Source of the DNA: Terriglobia bacterium
GTDB lineage: Bacteria > Acidobacteriota > Terriglobia > Terriglobales > Acidobacteriaceae
Reading direction: 5' to 3'
NCBI GenBank assembly: GCA_020073465.1
Contig: JAIQFC010000005.1
Span: forward strand, 186,001-250,000
DNA: 64,000 nucleotides
Below are positions 7,544-15,200 of this stretch, piece by piece. Made by a program: the position numbers and the translations under genes. Position 1 is the first letter of the stretch. Each line of letters starts with the position of its first letter. The notes beneath the pieces are model-generated. The model was given only the letters and a program-made list of their open reading frames with translations, did not search any database and had not been told where the DNA came from.

Positions 7544-9103
7544 ATGCCCGATGAGAGCGAACAAACCCTGCGCACCGCCTGGCAGAAAGGCAGTACACAG
7601 GCAAATGCCAACTACGTGCGGCGGCGCATCACGATTGATCCCATCACCCGCCTGGAGGGCCACGGCAAGATCGACATTTTCCTGGATGAAGGGGGACAGG
7701 TCGAGCGAGCTTATTTCCAGGTGCCTGAGCTGCGTGGTTTCGAGAAGTTTGTGCAAGGGCGCCCCGCGGAAGAGATGCCTCAGATCACCTCTCGGATCTG
7801 CGGAGTGTGTCCTACGGCGCACCACATGGCAGCGACCAAAGCGCTTGACCACCTCTACCAGGTAGATCCACCACCGGCCGCCAAGAAGATCCGCGAACTG
7901 ATCTACACCACATTCATCATCGAAGACCACTCGCTCCATTTTTATTTCCTGGGTGGGCCCGATTTCGTGGTCGGCCCCGAAGCGCCGGCCGCCGAGCGAA
8001 ATGTCCTGGGAGTCATCGGGAAAGTCGGAGTTGAGACGGGCAAAAAAGTTATTGCCATGCGACGTCGCCTGCGCGAGTTGATTGCCCTTGCCGGCGGCAA
8101 GGCTGCGCATCCCGTTTTCGGATTGCCAGGCGGTGTAGCCAAGCACTTTACCCCTGAGATGCAGAAGCAGTTTCAGGAGGTAGCCGCCGAAGCCGTGGAG
8201 TTTGCTCAATTCACTCTTCAGTTGTTTGAAGACGTGGTGCTCAAGAACACCGACTACGTCCAACTGATTCTCTCCGACATTTACACGCATCGCACCTACT
8301 ACATGGGCCTCGTGGACGACGACAATCGGGTGAACTTCTATGACGGCTGGATTCGGGTGGTCACGCCAGAGGGTAAGGAATGGAAGAAATTCCGCGCCGA
8401 ACAATACCTGGAGAACATAGCCGAGCATGTTGAGCCATGGAGCTACGTCAAGTTTTGCTACTTAAAGCCGGTGGGATGGAAGGGTTTCACAGAAGGGGTG
8501 GAAAGCGGTATTTACAGCGTGGCTCCTTTAGCGCGCTTGAATGTTAGCCAGGGTATGGCGACACCGCTGGCACAAGAGGCATACGAGAAGTTCTTCTCGA
8601 CCCTGGGTGGTAAGCCAGTCCACCACACCCTGGCCAACCACTGGGCGCGGGTGGTCGAGTTGCTTTACGCAGCCGAGCGGATGAAGGAACTCGCCGCAGA
8701 CCCACTGCTGACTGATCTGAACACGCGAGTTTTGCCAACGGAGAAGCCGCGGGAGGGCATCGGTGTTGTAGAAGCACCGCGGGGGACGCTCATCCACCAT
8801 TATCAAACCGATGAAAACGGATTGATCGAGAAGGCCAATCTCATCGTGGCGACGCAAAACAACGCAGCGCGCATTGCGATGAGTGTCGAGAAGGCTGCCA
8901 AGGGTTTGATTCGTGGCACTGACATCCCAGAGGGTGTGCTCAACAAGGTGGAGATGGCGTTCCGCGCCTACGATCCCTGCCACGGGTGTGCTACCCACTC
9001 TCTGCCAGGAAGCATGCCGTTATTGATTCGAGTCCGCGACCAAGGCGGAAACACGCTCGTCACGCTGCGCCGCGACTTCGACGGGAGCGTGCATCGTGAG
9101 TAA
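7544..9103 (+). CDS. mvhA: [NiFe] hydrogenase large subunit, MvhA-like
   Basis: The catalytic subunit, 519 residues. The two nickel-binding motifs are intact: L1 SRICGVCPTAHH (Cys86, Cys89) and L2 DPCHGCATH (Cys479, Cys482, His485). The N-terminal ITIDPITRLEGHGKIDIFLD stretch is also diagnostic. It should oxidise or evolve H2 at a Ni-Fe(CN)2CO site and hand electrons to MvhG. About 34 residues follow His485 (SLPGSMPLLIRVRDQGG...). The neighbouring protease gene implies that a C-terminal peptide is removed after nickel insertion, but the tail is longer than the roughly 15 residues usual for uptake enzymes. The best class is group 3c (Hdr-linked); formal typing needs a phylogeny. Confidence 0.95.
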   Translation: MPDESEQTLRTAWQKGSTQANANYVRRRITIDPITRLEGHGKIDIFLDEGGQVERAYFQVPELRGFEKFVQGRPAEEMPQITSRICGVCPTAHHMAATKALDHLYQVDPPPAAKKIRELIYTTFIIEDHSLHFYFLGGPDFVVGPEAPAAERNVLGVIGKVGVETGKKVIAMRRRLRELIALAGGKAAHPVFGLPGGVAKHFTPEMQKQFQEVAAEAVEFAQFTLQLFEDVVLKNTDYVQLILSDIYTHRTYYMGLVDDDNRVNFYDGWIRVVTPEGKEWKKFRAEQYLENIAEHVEPWSYVKFCYLKPVGWKGFTEGVESGIYSVAPLARLNVSQGMATPLAQEAYEKFFSTLGGKPVHHTLANHWARVVELLYAAERMKELAADPLLTDLNTRVLPTEKPREGIGVVEAPRGTLIHHYQTDENGLIEKANLIVATQNNAARIAMSVEKAAKGLIRGTDIPEGVLNKVEMAFRAYDPCHGCATHSLPGSMPLLIRVRDQGGNTLVTLRRDFDGSVHRE

Positions 9104-9623
9104 CCTTACGTATCATAGTTCGGAGCCGCCTGCGACGACCGAAACGCGAGAGTTCACCATGCGGATCTTGTGTCTCGGTAACGATCTGTTGGCGGACGAT
9201 TCGCTGGGCAGCGTAGTCGCAGAGCACGTTCGGCAATTCGCCCCGGCGGACGTGGAAGTCCTCAGTACGCCCGAGGCTGGCTTCCATTTGGTCGATTACG
9301 TCTTGAATGTCCACCGTCTTGTGGTGGTCGATACCGTGGTGACGGGCACGGCCCCAGCGGGAACCATCTACGCATTTCACGATCACCAACTGAAGGCAGT
9401 TCCGGGAGGATCCCCACATTATGTTGGGCTGTACGAGACGCTCAATTTAGCGCGAACACTGGGCCTGCCAGTCGCAGAAGAGGTATTCTTCCTGGCGGTC
9501 GAAGCGGCCGACTGCTCAACGCCTGGAGGAGAAATGCATCCGGCGGTGCTGGCAGCCATACCGGCTCTCATAAAGATGGTTCGGGACATGGTGCGAGCCG
9601 GAGCCGGTGCATTATCGCCGTGA
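9096..9623 (+). CDS. Hydrogenase maturation protease (HyaD/HycI/FrcD family)
   Basis: A 175-residue endopeptidase that trims the C-terminus of the hydrogenase large subunit after nickel loading. The core begins RILCLGNDLLADDSLGSVVAEHV, with the Asp that senses nickel, followed by DYVLNVHRLVVVDTVVTGTAPAG (second conserved Asp) and GSPHYVGLYETL. A GTG at 9096 overlaps mvhA by 8 bp and gives a 21-residue unconserved leader. An in-frame ATG at 9159 (MRILCLGN) would give the family-typical ~154 residues and is a strong alternative. It is the last gene of the operon. Accessory hypABCDEF genes are not in the window. Confidence 0.9.
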   Translation: MSNLTYHSSEPPATTETREFTMRILCLGNDLLADDSLGSVVAEHVRQFAPADVEVLSTPEAGFHLVDYVLNVHRLVVVDTVVTGTAPAGTIYAFHDHQLKAVPGGSPHYVGLYETLNLARTLGLPVAEEVFFLAVEAADCSTPGGEMHPAVLAAIPALIKMVRDMVRAGAGALSP

Positions 9624-10219
9624 GAGAGTGCGTAGCTGCGTGGGCTAGAATTGGCGCTCGGCGAATGTGAAGTGCGTTTCCGCGCCCAAGTGGCGTCTGC
9701 GGAAGTGTCTCCACCAGTTCCCTCTCCTTAACTATCGTCACAGTTCCGAACCTTGGCTGCTTGGCGGAGGCGACAAGCTGTTTCACAATCGCGATGAACG
9801 TTGTGGCACGACATGTGCGCGCACGATCGCGCCGGTAGGTAACGCCTGGTTCGCGTCCTCTCGCCTCAGGCTTAGTGTCCATTTAGTGTCCGGTCTGTGT
9901 GGGTCGAGCGAGACGGGAGGGAATCGGAGAGATTCTATAGACCCCCGCTATCCTCAAGCCAGCCAGCGGTTTGCGCGTTAAGTCTCGCTGCGACTATAAT
10001 TTACGAGAAGCGGCCGACAAGAATTCGGCTTACAGGTCCGGCTGCTACTTTGATTTGTCATTCCGAGCAAGCGCTCTTTGCGCCGCGAGGAATCTGGGCG
10101 AGCCGCGCGACGGGTCGCGTTCTTTGCGACCCATTAAAAGCGCGTTTGGCTCGCTTCCTTACAAGCCGCATCATTGCCGTTTCAGCAAGCAGCTTTCAAA
10201 TTCACGTCAGGAGCCCATC
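9624..10219. other. Gene-poor border region, possible island boundary
   Basis: No convincing gene was found in these 596 bases. Three things can be seen. A minus-strand stretch near 9690-9800 can be read as FIAIVKQLVASAKQPRFG followed by TVTIVKERELVET, faintly like a DUF2292/YezD-type small protein but without a clean start or end. A repeated phrase (agtgtcc, twice, 9871-9891) lies beside it. A member of the local repeat family (GTCATTCCGAGC ... GAGGAATCTGGGCGAGCCGCGC) sits at about 10058-10110. A TATAAT at 9995-10000 with a weak TTGCGC 18 bp upstream could serve the small gene at 10220. Repeat debris here suggests an old insertion or boundary, which is inference only. Confidence 0.5.
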
Positions 10220-10393
10220 ATGTCCGCACCCAGTCGCCGGCCGGAGATTCGCCGGCGCCGTACCCGTAAAGAGAAAATCGTGCAACTGCGGAAGCGCCTC
10301 GCCGCTGCCAAGGCCGACACCGATCGTGACCGCCTCACCGCGAAGTTGCACAAACTCGCGATTGCATCCCCCGGTCAACCTCTACTGAAGTAA
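10220..10393 (+). CDS. Small basic conserved protein (DUF6800-like)
   Basis: A 57-residue, strongly basic protein: MSAPSRRPEIRRRRTRKEK, then two short amphipathic helices (IVQLRKRLAAAK, DRDRLTAKLHKLA) and a PGQPLL tail. Short RRPEIRRRR...KLxKLRxR proteins of this type recur in Acidobacteriota and Planctomycetota. I recall them as DUF6800, but the assignment is from memory. CAGGAG at 10208-10213 is well placed for the ATG at 10220, so I prefer it to longer in-frame starts that run into repeat sequence. Function is unknown; the charge suggests nucleic-acid or ribosome binding. Confidence 0.7.
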   Translation: MSAPSRRPEIRRRRTRKEKIVQLRKRLAAAKADTDRDRLTAKLHKLAIASPGQPLLK

Positions 10394-10423
10394 GAACGAG
10401 AGCGCGCAGTGATCTTAGGGTGG

Positions 10424-10484
10424 CGCAGCGCTTTAAGCGCTGCGAAAGAGATCCCGCTTTTCTTGTAGCGGCTTCTTAGCCGCT
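10424..10484. terminator. Two perfect hairpins between convergent genes
   Basis: The first hairpin has 10-bp arms CGCAGCGCTT and AAGCGCTGCG around a single T (10424-10444). The second has arms AGCGGCT and AGCCGCT around TCTT (10467-10484). They lie between the convergent small gene and the glycosyltransferase and probably terminate both transcripts. The sequence style matches the repeat hairpins found elsewhere in the window rather than a classical U-tract terminator. Confidence 0.55.
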
Positions 10485-10520
10485 GAGGTACAGCGAGTTT
10501 TTCTACAAGACCGCGCCCAC

Positions 10521-11735
10521 CTAGGCGACACCGCTGCTTATCCTTGTATCTTTGTCTGTTGCTGGGTGCAGGCCGGAAGGCTCCGCGCTTCCGCCGCCAC
10601 CCCCGATCTGGCGATACACCTCGACAATTCTCCGCACCGACTTCTCCCACGAAAACTTGGCGGCCTGCTGGTAACTGCGCTCCTTCATTCGTTCGCGCAG
10701 GGCCTGGTCCAGAAGAACCCGGTGCAGCGCCCGCATGATCTCGAAAACATTCTCCGGGTTGACCAGAACGGCCGCATTCCCCACGACTTCCGGCAACGAC
10801 GACACGTTCGATGTCACGACCGGCGTTCCGTGCGCCATTGCTTCCAGCGGAGGCAGGCCGAATCCCTCATAGAGCGACGGGAAGACAAAAATCTTCGCTG
10901 AGTCATAGAAAATTCGCAGCACTTCGATCGGCACGAATCCCAGGAAGCGCACGTCATTCTGCACCCCGCTTCGCACCACGGTTCGCCGCAAATCCGGGTT
11001 CCCTGACAGGTCATCCCCGATAATAATCAGCTTCAGATCGGGGAATGCCTGATCCCGTTCCAGTTCCGTTTTCAGCGCCGAGAATGCCTCGATCATCCGC
11101 ACCACGTTCTTGTGGGGACTGACTCGTCCAGCGTAAAGCAGGAAGGGATAGGTCACCTGATAGCGCTGCGCGATCAGTTCACGCTCCGCCTCGGTCGCGT
11201 GTCCGTGAAGGAAACGCTCGTCGATGGCGTTGTAGACCACCTCGATGCGCTCCGGCGGAATCCCAAACAACTTCTCGATTTCGTTCTTCGTGAAATTCGA
11301 GACCGCGAAGATTCGCGCCGCCCCGCTCAGGGTTCGCTTCGTCAGCTGGAAGTGTACCGAGCGCCAGAATCCCGTCTGCCCGCGGGCCCGCGACATGTGC
11401 TCCAGCATGTCATGCACTGTCATCACGTATGGACAAGGCAGGGCGCGTGGCACGGAAAAGAGATTGGGGATATGCACCAGGTCAGCGTTCAGGTGCTTCA
11501 CGATCGTGCGGAATTCGCGGTATCCCTTGAGCGATCGCTCGGGTTCCTCAAGAGGAACGGTGTGAAAATTGGGCGGCAGCGATCCAATTTCTTTCACCTT
11601 GGCGGGAGGGCCGATCAGCAGGTACTTGTTCTCGCGGTCCAGCCGGCCGAGAGTGCGCACCACATTGCGGATGTACGTCCCCACACCAAATTCCGTCATC
11701 CGCCGGATGTCGATGGCAATCTTCACCGAAGGCAT
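10521..11735 (-). CDS. Glycosyltransferase family 4
   Basis: A 404-residue GT-B fold glycosyltransferase of the GT4 family (mannosyltransferase B-like). The N-terminal domain has IAIDIRRMTEFGVGTYIRNV, where the GVGTY loop marks the acceptor domain, and DLVHIPNLFSVP. The C-terminal nucleotide-sugar domain has LLYAGRVSPHKN, then FPSLYEGFGLPPLEAMAHG with the EX7E motif, and TPVVTSNVSSLPEVVGNAA. It should transfer a sugar from an activated donor during polysaccharide or glycolipid assembly on the cytoplasmic side. The donor and acceptor cannot be told. No other glycan genes surround it. The C-terminal tail after the catalytic domain is low complexity (GGGGGSAEPSG). Confidence 0.9.
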   Translation of the reverse strand: MPSVKIAIDIRRMTEFGVGTYIRNVVRTLGRLDRENKYLLIGPPAKVKEIGSLPPNFHTVPLEEPERSLKGYREFRTIVKHLNADLVHIPNLFSVPRALPCPYVMTVHDMLEHMSRARGQTGFWRSVHFQLTKRTLSGAARIFAVSNFTKNEIEKLFGIPPERIEVVYNAIDERFLHGHATEAERELIAQRYQVTYPFLLYAGRVSPHKNVVRMIEAFSALKTELERDQAFPDLKLIIIGDDLSGNPDLRRTVVRSGVQNDVRFLGFVPIEVLRIFYDSAKIFVFPSLYEGFGLPPLEAMAHGTPVVTSNVSSLPEVVGNAAVLVNPENVFEIMRALHRVLLDQALRERMKERSYQQAAKFSWEKSVRRIVEVYRQIGGGGGSAEPSGLHPATDKDTRISSGVA

Positions 11736-11793
11736 TTAACCACAGAGGGCATGGGGGAACACAGAGGAATTGCGTGCTCACTTCCATCAAGTC

Positions 11794-11862
11794 AGCCGCG
11801 AAGCGGCGAAAGAATGCAGCCCACGGCGCAAGCCGTGGGTGCAAGCGACAAGTGGAAAAGCC
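11794..11862. repeat. Composite of three hairpins
   Basis: Three inverted repeats stand in a row in the 203-bp gap upstream of the glycosyltransferase: GCCGC-GAA-GCGGC (11795-11807), CCCACGGC-GCAA-GCCGTGGG (11820-11839) and GCCCC-ACC-GGGGC near 11850-11862. A second composite with the same logic (GTAA or GCAA loops, gene-free spacer text) occurs at 39183-39262. This looks like a mobile composite REP/BIME-type element; no transposase is nearby. Confidence 0.65.
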
Positions 11863-11938
11863 CCACCGGGGCGAAAGAAGACTTCCTGGACCGACTCTAC
11901 CGAGCCCGTTCTTTCATCTATGCGCGCCACATAAACCC

Positions 11939-13234
11939 TCACGCCCGCACTTCTACCTGCGCCTTGGCCCGGCGTTCGGAGTAAAGCGGGAACGTCTCGC
12001 ATAGGTCGAGCACCTCTTTCCGGACCTTGGACAACACCGCCGCATCCGTCCGGTGGAGCAGTGCCTCCGCGATCCAGCGTCCAATCTGCCGCATCTCCTC
12101 TTCCTTCATGCCGCGCGTGGTCAGCGCCGGCGTGCCAATGCGGATACCGCTCGGCTTCATCGGAGGATTCGTATCGAACGGAATGGCGTTCTTGTTGACC
12201 GTGATCCCAGCCTCGCCCAGCGCCTTCTCCGCCTCGCTGCCCAGCATGCCCTTCGAGAACACATCGACCAGCATGAGATGCGTATCGGTTCCACCCGAAA
12301 TGATGCGGAAACCTTCGTCCGCCAGCGTTTGCGCCAGCACTTTCGCGTTGGCCACAATCAGCCGCGCGTAGTCGCGGAACTCCGGCCGCATCGCTTCCTG
12401 GAAACACACCGCCTTCGCCGCCAGGATGTGGACCAGCGGTCCGCCCTGCATTCCCGGGAAGACAACTTTATCGATCGCCTGCGCAAACTCCGCCTTGGAA
12501 AGAATCATCCCCGAGCGCGGCCCTCGCAATGTCTTGTGCGTAGTCGAAGTTACGATATGCGCGTGCGGCACCGGCGACGGATGCACCCCACCCGCCACCA
12601 GCCCGGCAAAATGAGCCATGTCGACCAGATAGAGCGCGCCAACCTTGTCCGCAATCTGCCGCATGCGGACGAAATCAATAATGCGTGGATACGCGCTTCC
12701 GCCCCCGATGATCAGCTTCGGGCGCTCCTTCTCAGCCAGCTTCTCCAGTTCGTCGTAGTCGATTGTTTCCGTCTCTTTGGTGACGCCGTAAGGAATGATC
12801 TTGTAAGTCTTGCCCGAAAAATTCAGGTGATGCCCGTGCGTCAAATGCCCGCCATGCGCCAGGTTCAGCCCAAGTATCGTGTCGCCCGGCTGCAGCACCG
12901 CCGCATAGGCCTCCATGTTCGCCTGCGACCCCGCATGCGGCTGCACATTGGCATGCTCGGCGCCAAACAACTGCTTGGCCCGGTCGCGGGCCAGGTTCTC
13001 GACGACGTCCGTGAACTCGCACCCGCCGTAATACCGTTTGCCTGGATATCCCTCGGCATACTTGTTCGTGAACACCGATCCCGCCGCCTCCAGCACAGCT
13101 TCGCTGACGAAGTTCTCCGAGGCGATCAGTTCCAGCCCTTCGTGCTGCCGCCGGGTTTCATTGTCGATGGCAGCGGCGATCTGCGGATCGGATTCGAACA
13201 GCGGACGGTACATCGCGGCAGTCTTTGTGGTCAT
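11939..13234 (-). CDS. glyA: Serine hydroxymethyltransferase
   Basis: A 431-residue PLP enzyme that interconverts serine and glycine with transfer of a one-carbon unit to tetrahydrofolate. The PLP lysine lies in [18 protein letters not shown]. Other family marks are [53 protein letters not shown] and the C-terminal [17 protein letters not shown]. Length is normal. An acetyltransferase gene ends 15 bp upstream of its start, so the two may be co-transcribed. No glycine riboswitch is visible. Confidence 0.97.
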   Translation of the reverse strand: MTTKTAAMYRPLFESDPQIAAAIDNETRRQHEGLELIASENFVSEAVLEAAGSVFTNKYAEGYPGKRYYGGCEFTDVVENLARDRAKQLFGAEHANVQPHAGSQANMEAYAAVLQPGDTILGLNLAHGGHLTHGHHLNFSGKTYKIIPYGVTKETETIDYDELEKLAEKERPKLIIGGGSAYPRIIDFVRMRQIADKVGALYLVDMAHFAGLVAGGVHPSPVPHAHIVTSTTHKTLRGPRSGMILSKAEFAQAIDKVVFPGMQGGPLVHILAAKAVCFQEAMRPEFRDYARLIVANAKVLAQTLADEGFRIISGGTDTHLMLVDVFSKGMLGSEAEKALGEAGITVNKNAIPFDTNPPMKPSGIRIGTPALTTRGMKEEEMRQIGRWIAEALLHRTDAAVLSKVRKEVLDLCETFPLYSERRAKAQVEVRA

Positions 13235-13249
13235 AGTTCGTTCCGTTTC

Positions 13250-13726
13250 CTAATCTCTCTCGTAAAGATTCGGCCACAGGATTTCCATATACCTCTCCGG
13301 CCATTTGGGAGGCGTAAACCCGAACTGCGCATAGAGCCCGTGGGCGTCGAGCGTCGACAGGTTCCACCGCCGCAATCCTTGCAGGGTCGGGTGCTGCACA
13401 ATGCACTCCATCAACCCCTTGCCGAGCCCGCGTCCCCGATGCGATTCGAGCACAAACACGTCCGCGATGTATGCGTAAGTGGCAAAATCACTGATCACCC
13501 GCGCGAATCCCACTTGTGCGCCCGCACCATCATATATGCCGAAGCACAGCGAGTTCTCCATCGCTCGCGCCACCAGTTCGCGGGGAATCCCCTTGGCCCA
13601 GTAGCTATTCGTCAGAAAACCATGAATGACCTCGAGGTCGAGACGCGCGCGCTCGGTGCTGATCAGAAACTCCCCGCACCTCTGCTCCACAACGCTATCT
13701 GGACGAGAAACGCGCCCCGTTTCCAT
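13250..13726 (-). CDS. GNAT family N-acetyltransferase
   Basis: A 158-residue acetyl-CoA-dependent acetyltransferase. The core VGFARVISDFATYAYIADVFVLESHRGRGLGKGLM contains the acetyl-CoA-binding V-x-x-x-x-R-G-x-G-x-G loop. The C-terminal NLSTLDAHGLYAQFGFTPP segment supplies the usual Tyr near the active site. It resembles small acidobacterial and proteobacterial GNATs that end with a proline-rich 'P-W-MEI' tail. The substrate cannot be inferred. It lies directly upstream of glyA on the same strand. Confidence 0.9.
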   Translation of the reverse strand: METGRVSRPDSVVEQRCGEFLISTERARLDLEVIHGFLTNSYWAKGIPRELVARAMENSLCFGIYDGAGAQVGFARVISDFATYAYIADVFVLESHRGRGLGKGLMECIVQHPTLQGLRRWNLSTLDAHGLYAQFGFTPPKWPERYMEILWPNLYERD

Positions 13727-13751
13727 CGTTCCATTCTAAACCCGCCGCCCT

Positions 13752-13797
13752 GTCATCCTGACCCTGAGCGTTCGCGAAGGGGAAGGACCTATGCACT
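13752..13797. repeat. GTCATCCTGA-type intergenic repeat
   Basis: A copy of the dispersed element beginning GTCATCCTGA and continuing through GCGAAGGGGAAGGACCTATGCA. Copies with the same ends occur at 15135, 24382, 24497, 38858, 39812 and (twice, head to head) 52288-52394. It sits between the GNAT gene and the hydrolase. Confidence 0.75.
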
Positions 13798-13876
13798 TTG
13801 TTTGCAGTGCCAATCGGTAGTGTCCTATGCGCGGAGGTTTCGAAACTCCATGCCACTCAAGAACGACTGGATGCTC

Positions 13877-14995
13877 CTACCCTTCAAACGCCGTCCGCAA
13901 GAACGACGCCAGATGCCACCCATCCATATATTTGTAAGGCGTCTCACCAGTCGTGTAGTGCCCGCAGGGCAGTACTGCCACCTTGTGATCCAGCCCGTGC
14001 CGCTCAAATTGCTCCACCACCTGACGCGAAAACTCCGGCAGAAAGGTCAAATCATACTTCGCATAAACAATGAGCGACTTCTTGCGCCAGCGCGAAAACT
14101 GCTCAAAGTAAGACATCGGACTGATCGCCAGCCACACCTGTCGCAAGCGCTCCAAATCGATCTGCTGTTCGACGCCCTTCCGAATGTGGCGTGTCGACTG
14201 TCCATGCCATGCCACGTCCGCAAAGTAAGTCGAAGCATGGTTGAACGCCGCCACCCGAATCCGCGGATCGTGCGCCGCCGCAATGAACGCATAACACGAC
14301 CCCAGGCTCGTCCCTACGATACCCAGCCGGTTGTAGCCCTGTTCTTCGAGCCAGTCCAGGCAGCAGCGCACGTCCACCACCCCTTGCCGCGCCGCATCGA
14401 GCGTGCGCCCGATGTTCGCCGACACCGCATAGTCCGCCCGCCGGATCTCTGCCGGCATGCGGATATCGTGATACGGCATGCTCAGCCGCAGCACCGCAAT
14501 GCCCAGCATGTTGAACACGCGGCACAAACTGACATAGGCAATCGCATCCGAATTCCAGTGGGGCAGAAGCACGATCGCCCGCCGCCCCCGCGCCGGAAAC
14601 CACCGCGCGTTCACCACATTATTTTCGGTGTAGGGCGTCCGCACCGGAGAAGTGAACCGCAGAAACTCCGCCGACGTTCCCCTGACCTTCTCTTCCAGCT
14701 TCTGATCAGGAACTTCGCGGGTGGAAAAGACCTGCACTTCACGCTTCTCCAGCCGATAGTCGCGTGGCCGCGTGTAAGAGTAGAACTCATCGCTTGCCCC
14801 CACGATGCGCCGGTTGAAATCGCCGAAGAACTTCTCAGGATTATCCGCCGACTGCCCCGGATGCCACCCATTGCGGCAAGGCCATTCCCGGGCCCACTCC
14901 ACCCCCCAATCCAGCGGACGCACCACACGATTGTTGTCCACCGATGTAAGCCGGTGCTCCCAGTCATACATCCACTGTGCGTAGCGGGAAGGCAT
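13877..14995 (-). CDS. Alpha/beta hydrolase
   Basis: A 372-residue serine hydrolase. The nucleophile elbow is GTSLGSC (GxSxG) in the second half, followed by HDPRIRVAAFNHAST. The acid is probably the Asp of VYAKYDLTFLPEF and the base the His of LPCGHYTTGETPY. The oxyanion strand is RAIVLLPHWNSDA. The N-terminal 120 residues form a family-specific leader (YDWEHRLTSVDNNRVVRP). No signal peptide is evident, so it is probably cytoplasmic. The substrate is unknown; it resembles acidobacterial 'abhydrolase family' proteins encoded alone. Confidence 0.85.
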   Translation of the reverse strand: MPSRYAQWMYDWEHRLTSVDNNRVVRPLDWGVEWAREWPCRNGWHPGQSADNPEKFFGDFNRRIVGASDEFYSYTRPRDYRLEKREVQVFSTREVPDQKLEEKVRGTSAEFLRFTSPVRTPYTENNVVNARWFPARGRRAIVLLPHWNSDAIAYVSLCRVFNMLGIAVLRLSMPYHDIRMPAEIRRADYAVSANIGRTLDAARQGVVDVRCCLDWLEEQGYNRLGIVGTSLGSCYAFIAAAHDPRIRVAAFNHASTYFADVAWHGQSTRHIRKGVEQQIDLERLRQVWLAISPMSYFEQFSRWRKKSLIVYAKYDLTFLPEFSRQVVEQFERHGLDHKVAVLPCGHYTTGETPYKYMDGWHLASFLRTAFEG

Positions 14996-15134
14996 ATGGA
15001 ATCTTCTAGTGTACCAAGCAGGAGTGGGGGCTGGATTTCGGAATCATCCAATGGTAGCAATCAGCAGGTGGCACTTGGCATCTGGCCGTCGAACGGGAGT
15101 TCGCCCTCCCCTCACTGCCCTGAATCCCGACTCT

Positions 15135-15169
15135 GTCATCCTGAGCGCAGCGAAGGACCCATGCATCTT
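15135..15169. repeat. GTCATCCTGA-type intergenic repeat
   Basis: A short copy of the dispersed family: GTCATCCTGAGCGCAGCGAA, then GGACCCATGCA. It lies in the gap between the alanine racemase end and the hydrolase start. Confidence 0.8.
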
Positions 15170-15200
15170 GCCGCCGCCCGAGAGGCCTGCGGCGCAGGAA

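Noticed and set aside
6995-8428. A 477-codon minus-strand frame opposite mvhG and mvhA
   Set aside because: The plus-strand hydrogenase genes have complete metal-binding motifs; the antisense frame has none.
9690-9800. Possible small DUF2292/YezD-like gene on the minus strand
   Set aside because: Only a short stretch resembles the family, no ribosome binding site or proper end is visible, and the longer frame is otherwise unlike it. It is kept as a remark in the border-region entry.
9821-9900. Possible tRNA because of GGTTCGCGTCC near 9848
   Set aside because: The flanking bases do not pair into a T-arm and no anticodon or acceptor stem can be drawn on either strand.
10424-10484. Two tandem hairpins considered as a start of a CRISPR array
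   Set aside because: The stems differ from each other, there is no repeated unit with regular spacers, and no cas gene is present. No CRISPR array was seen anywhere in the window.
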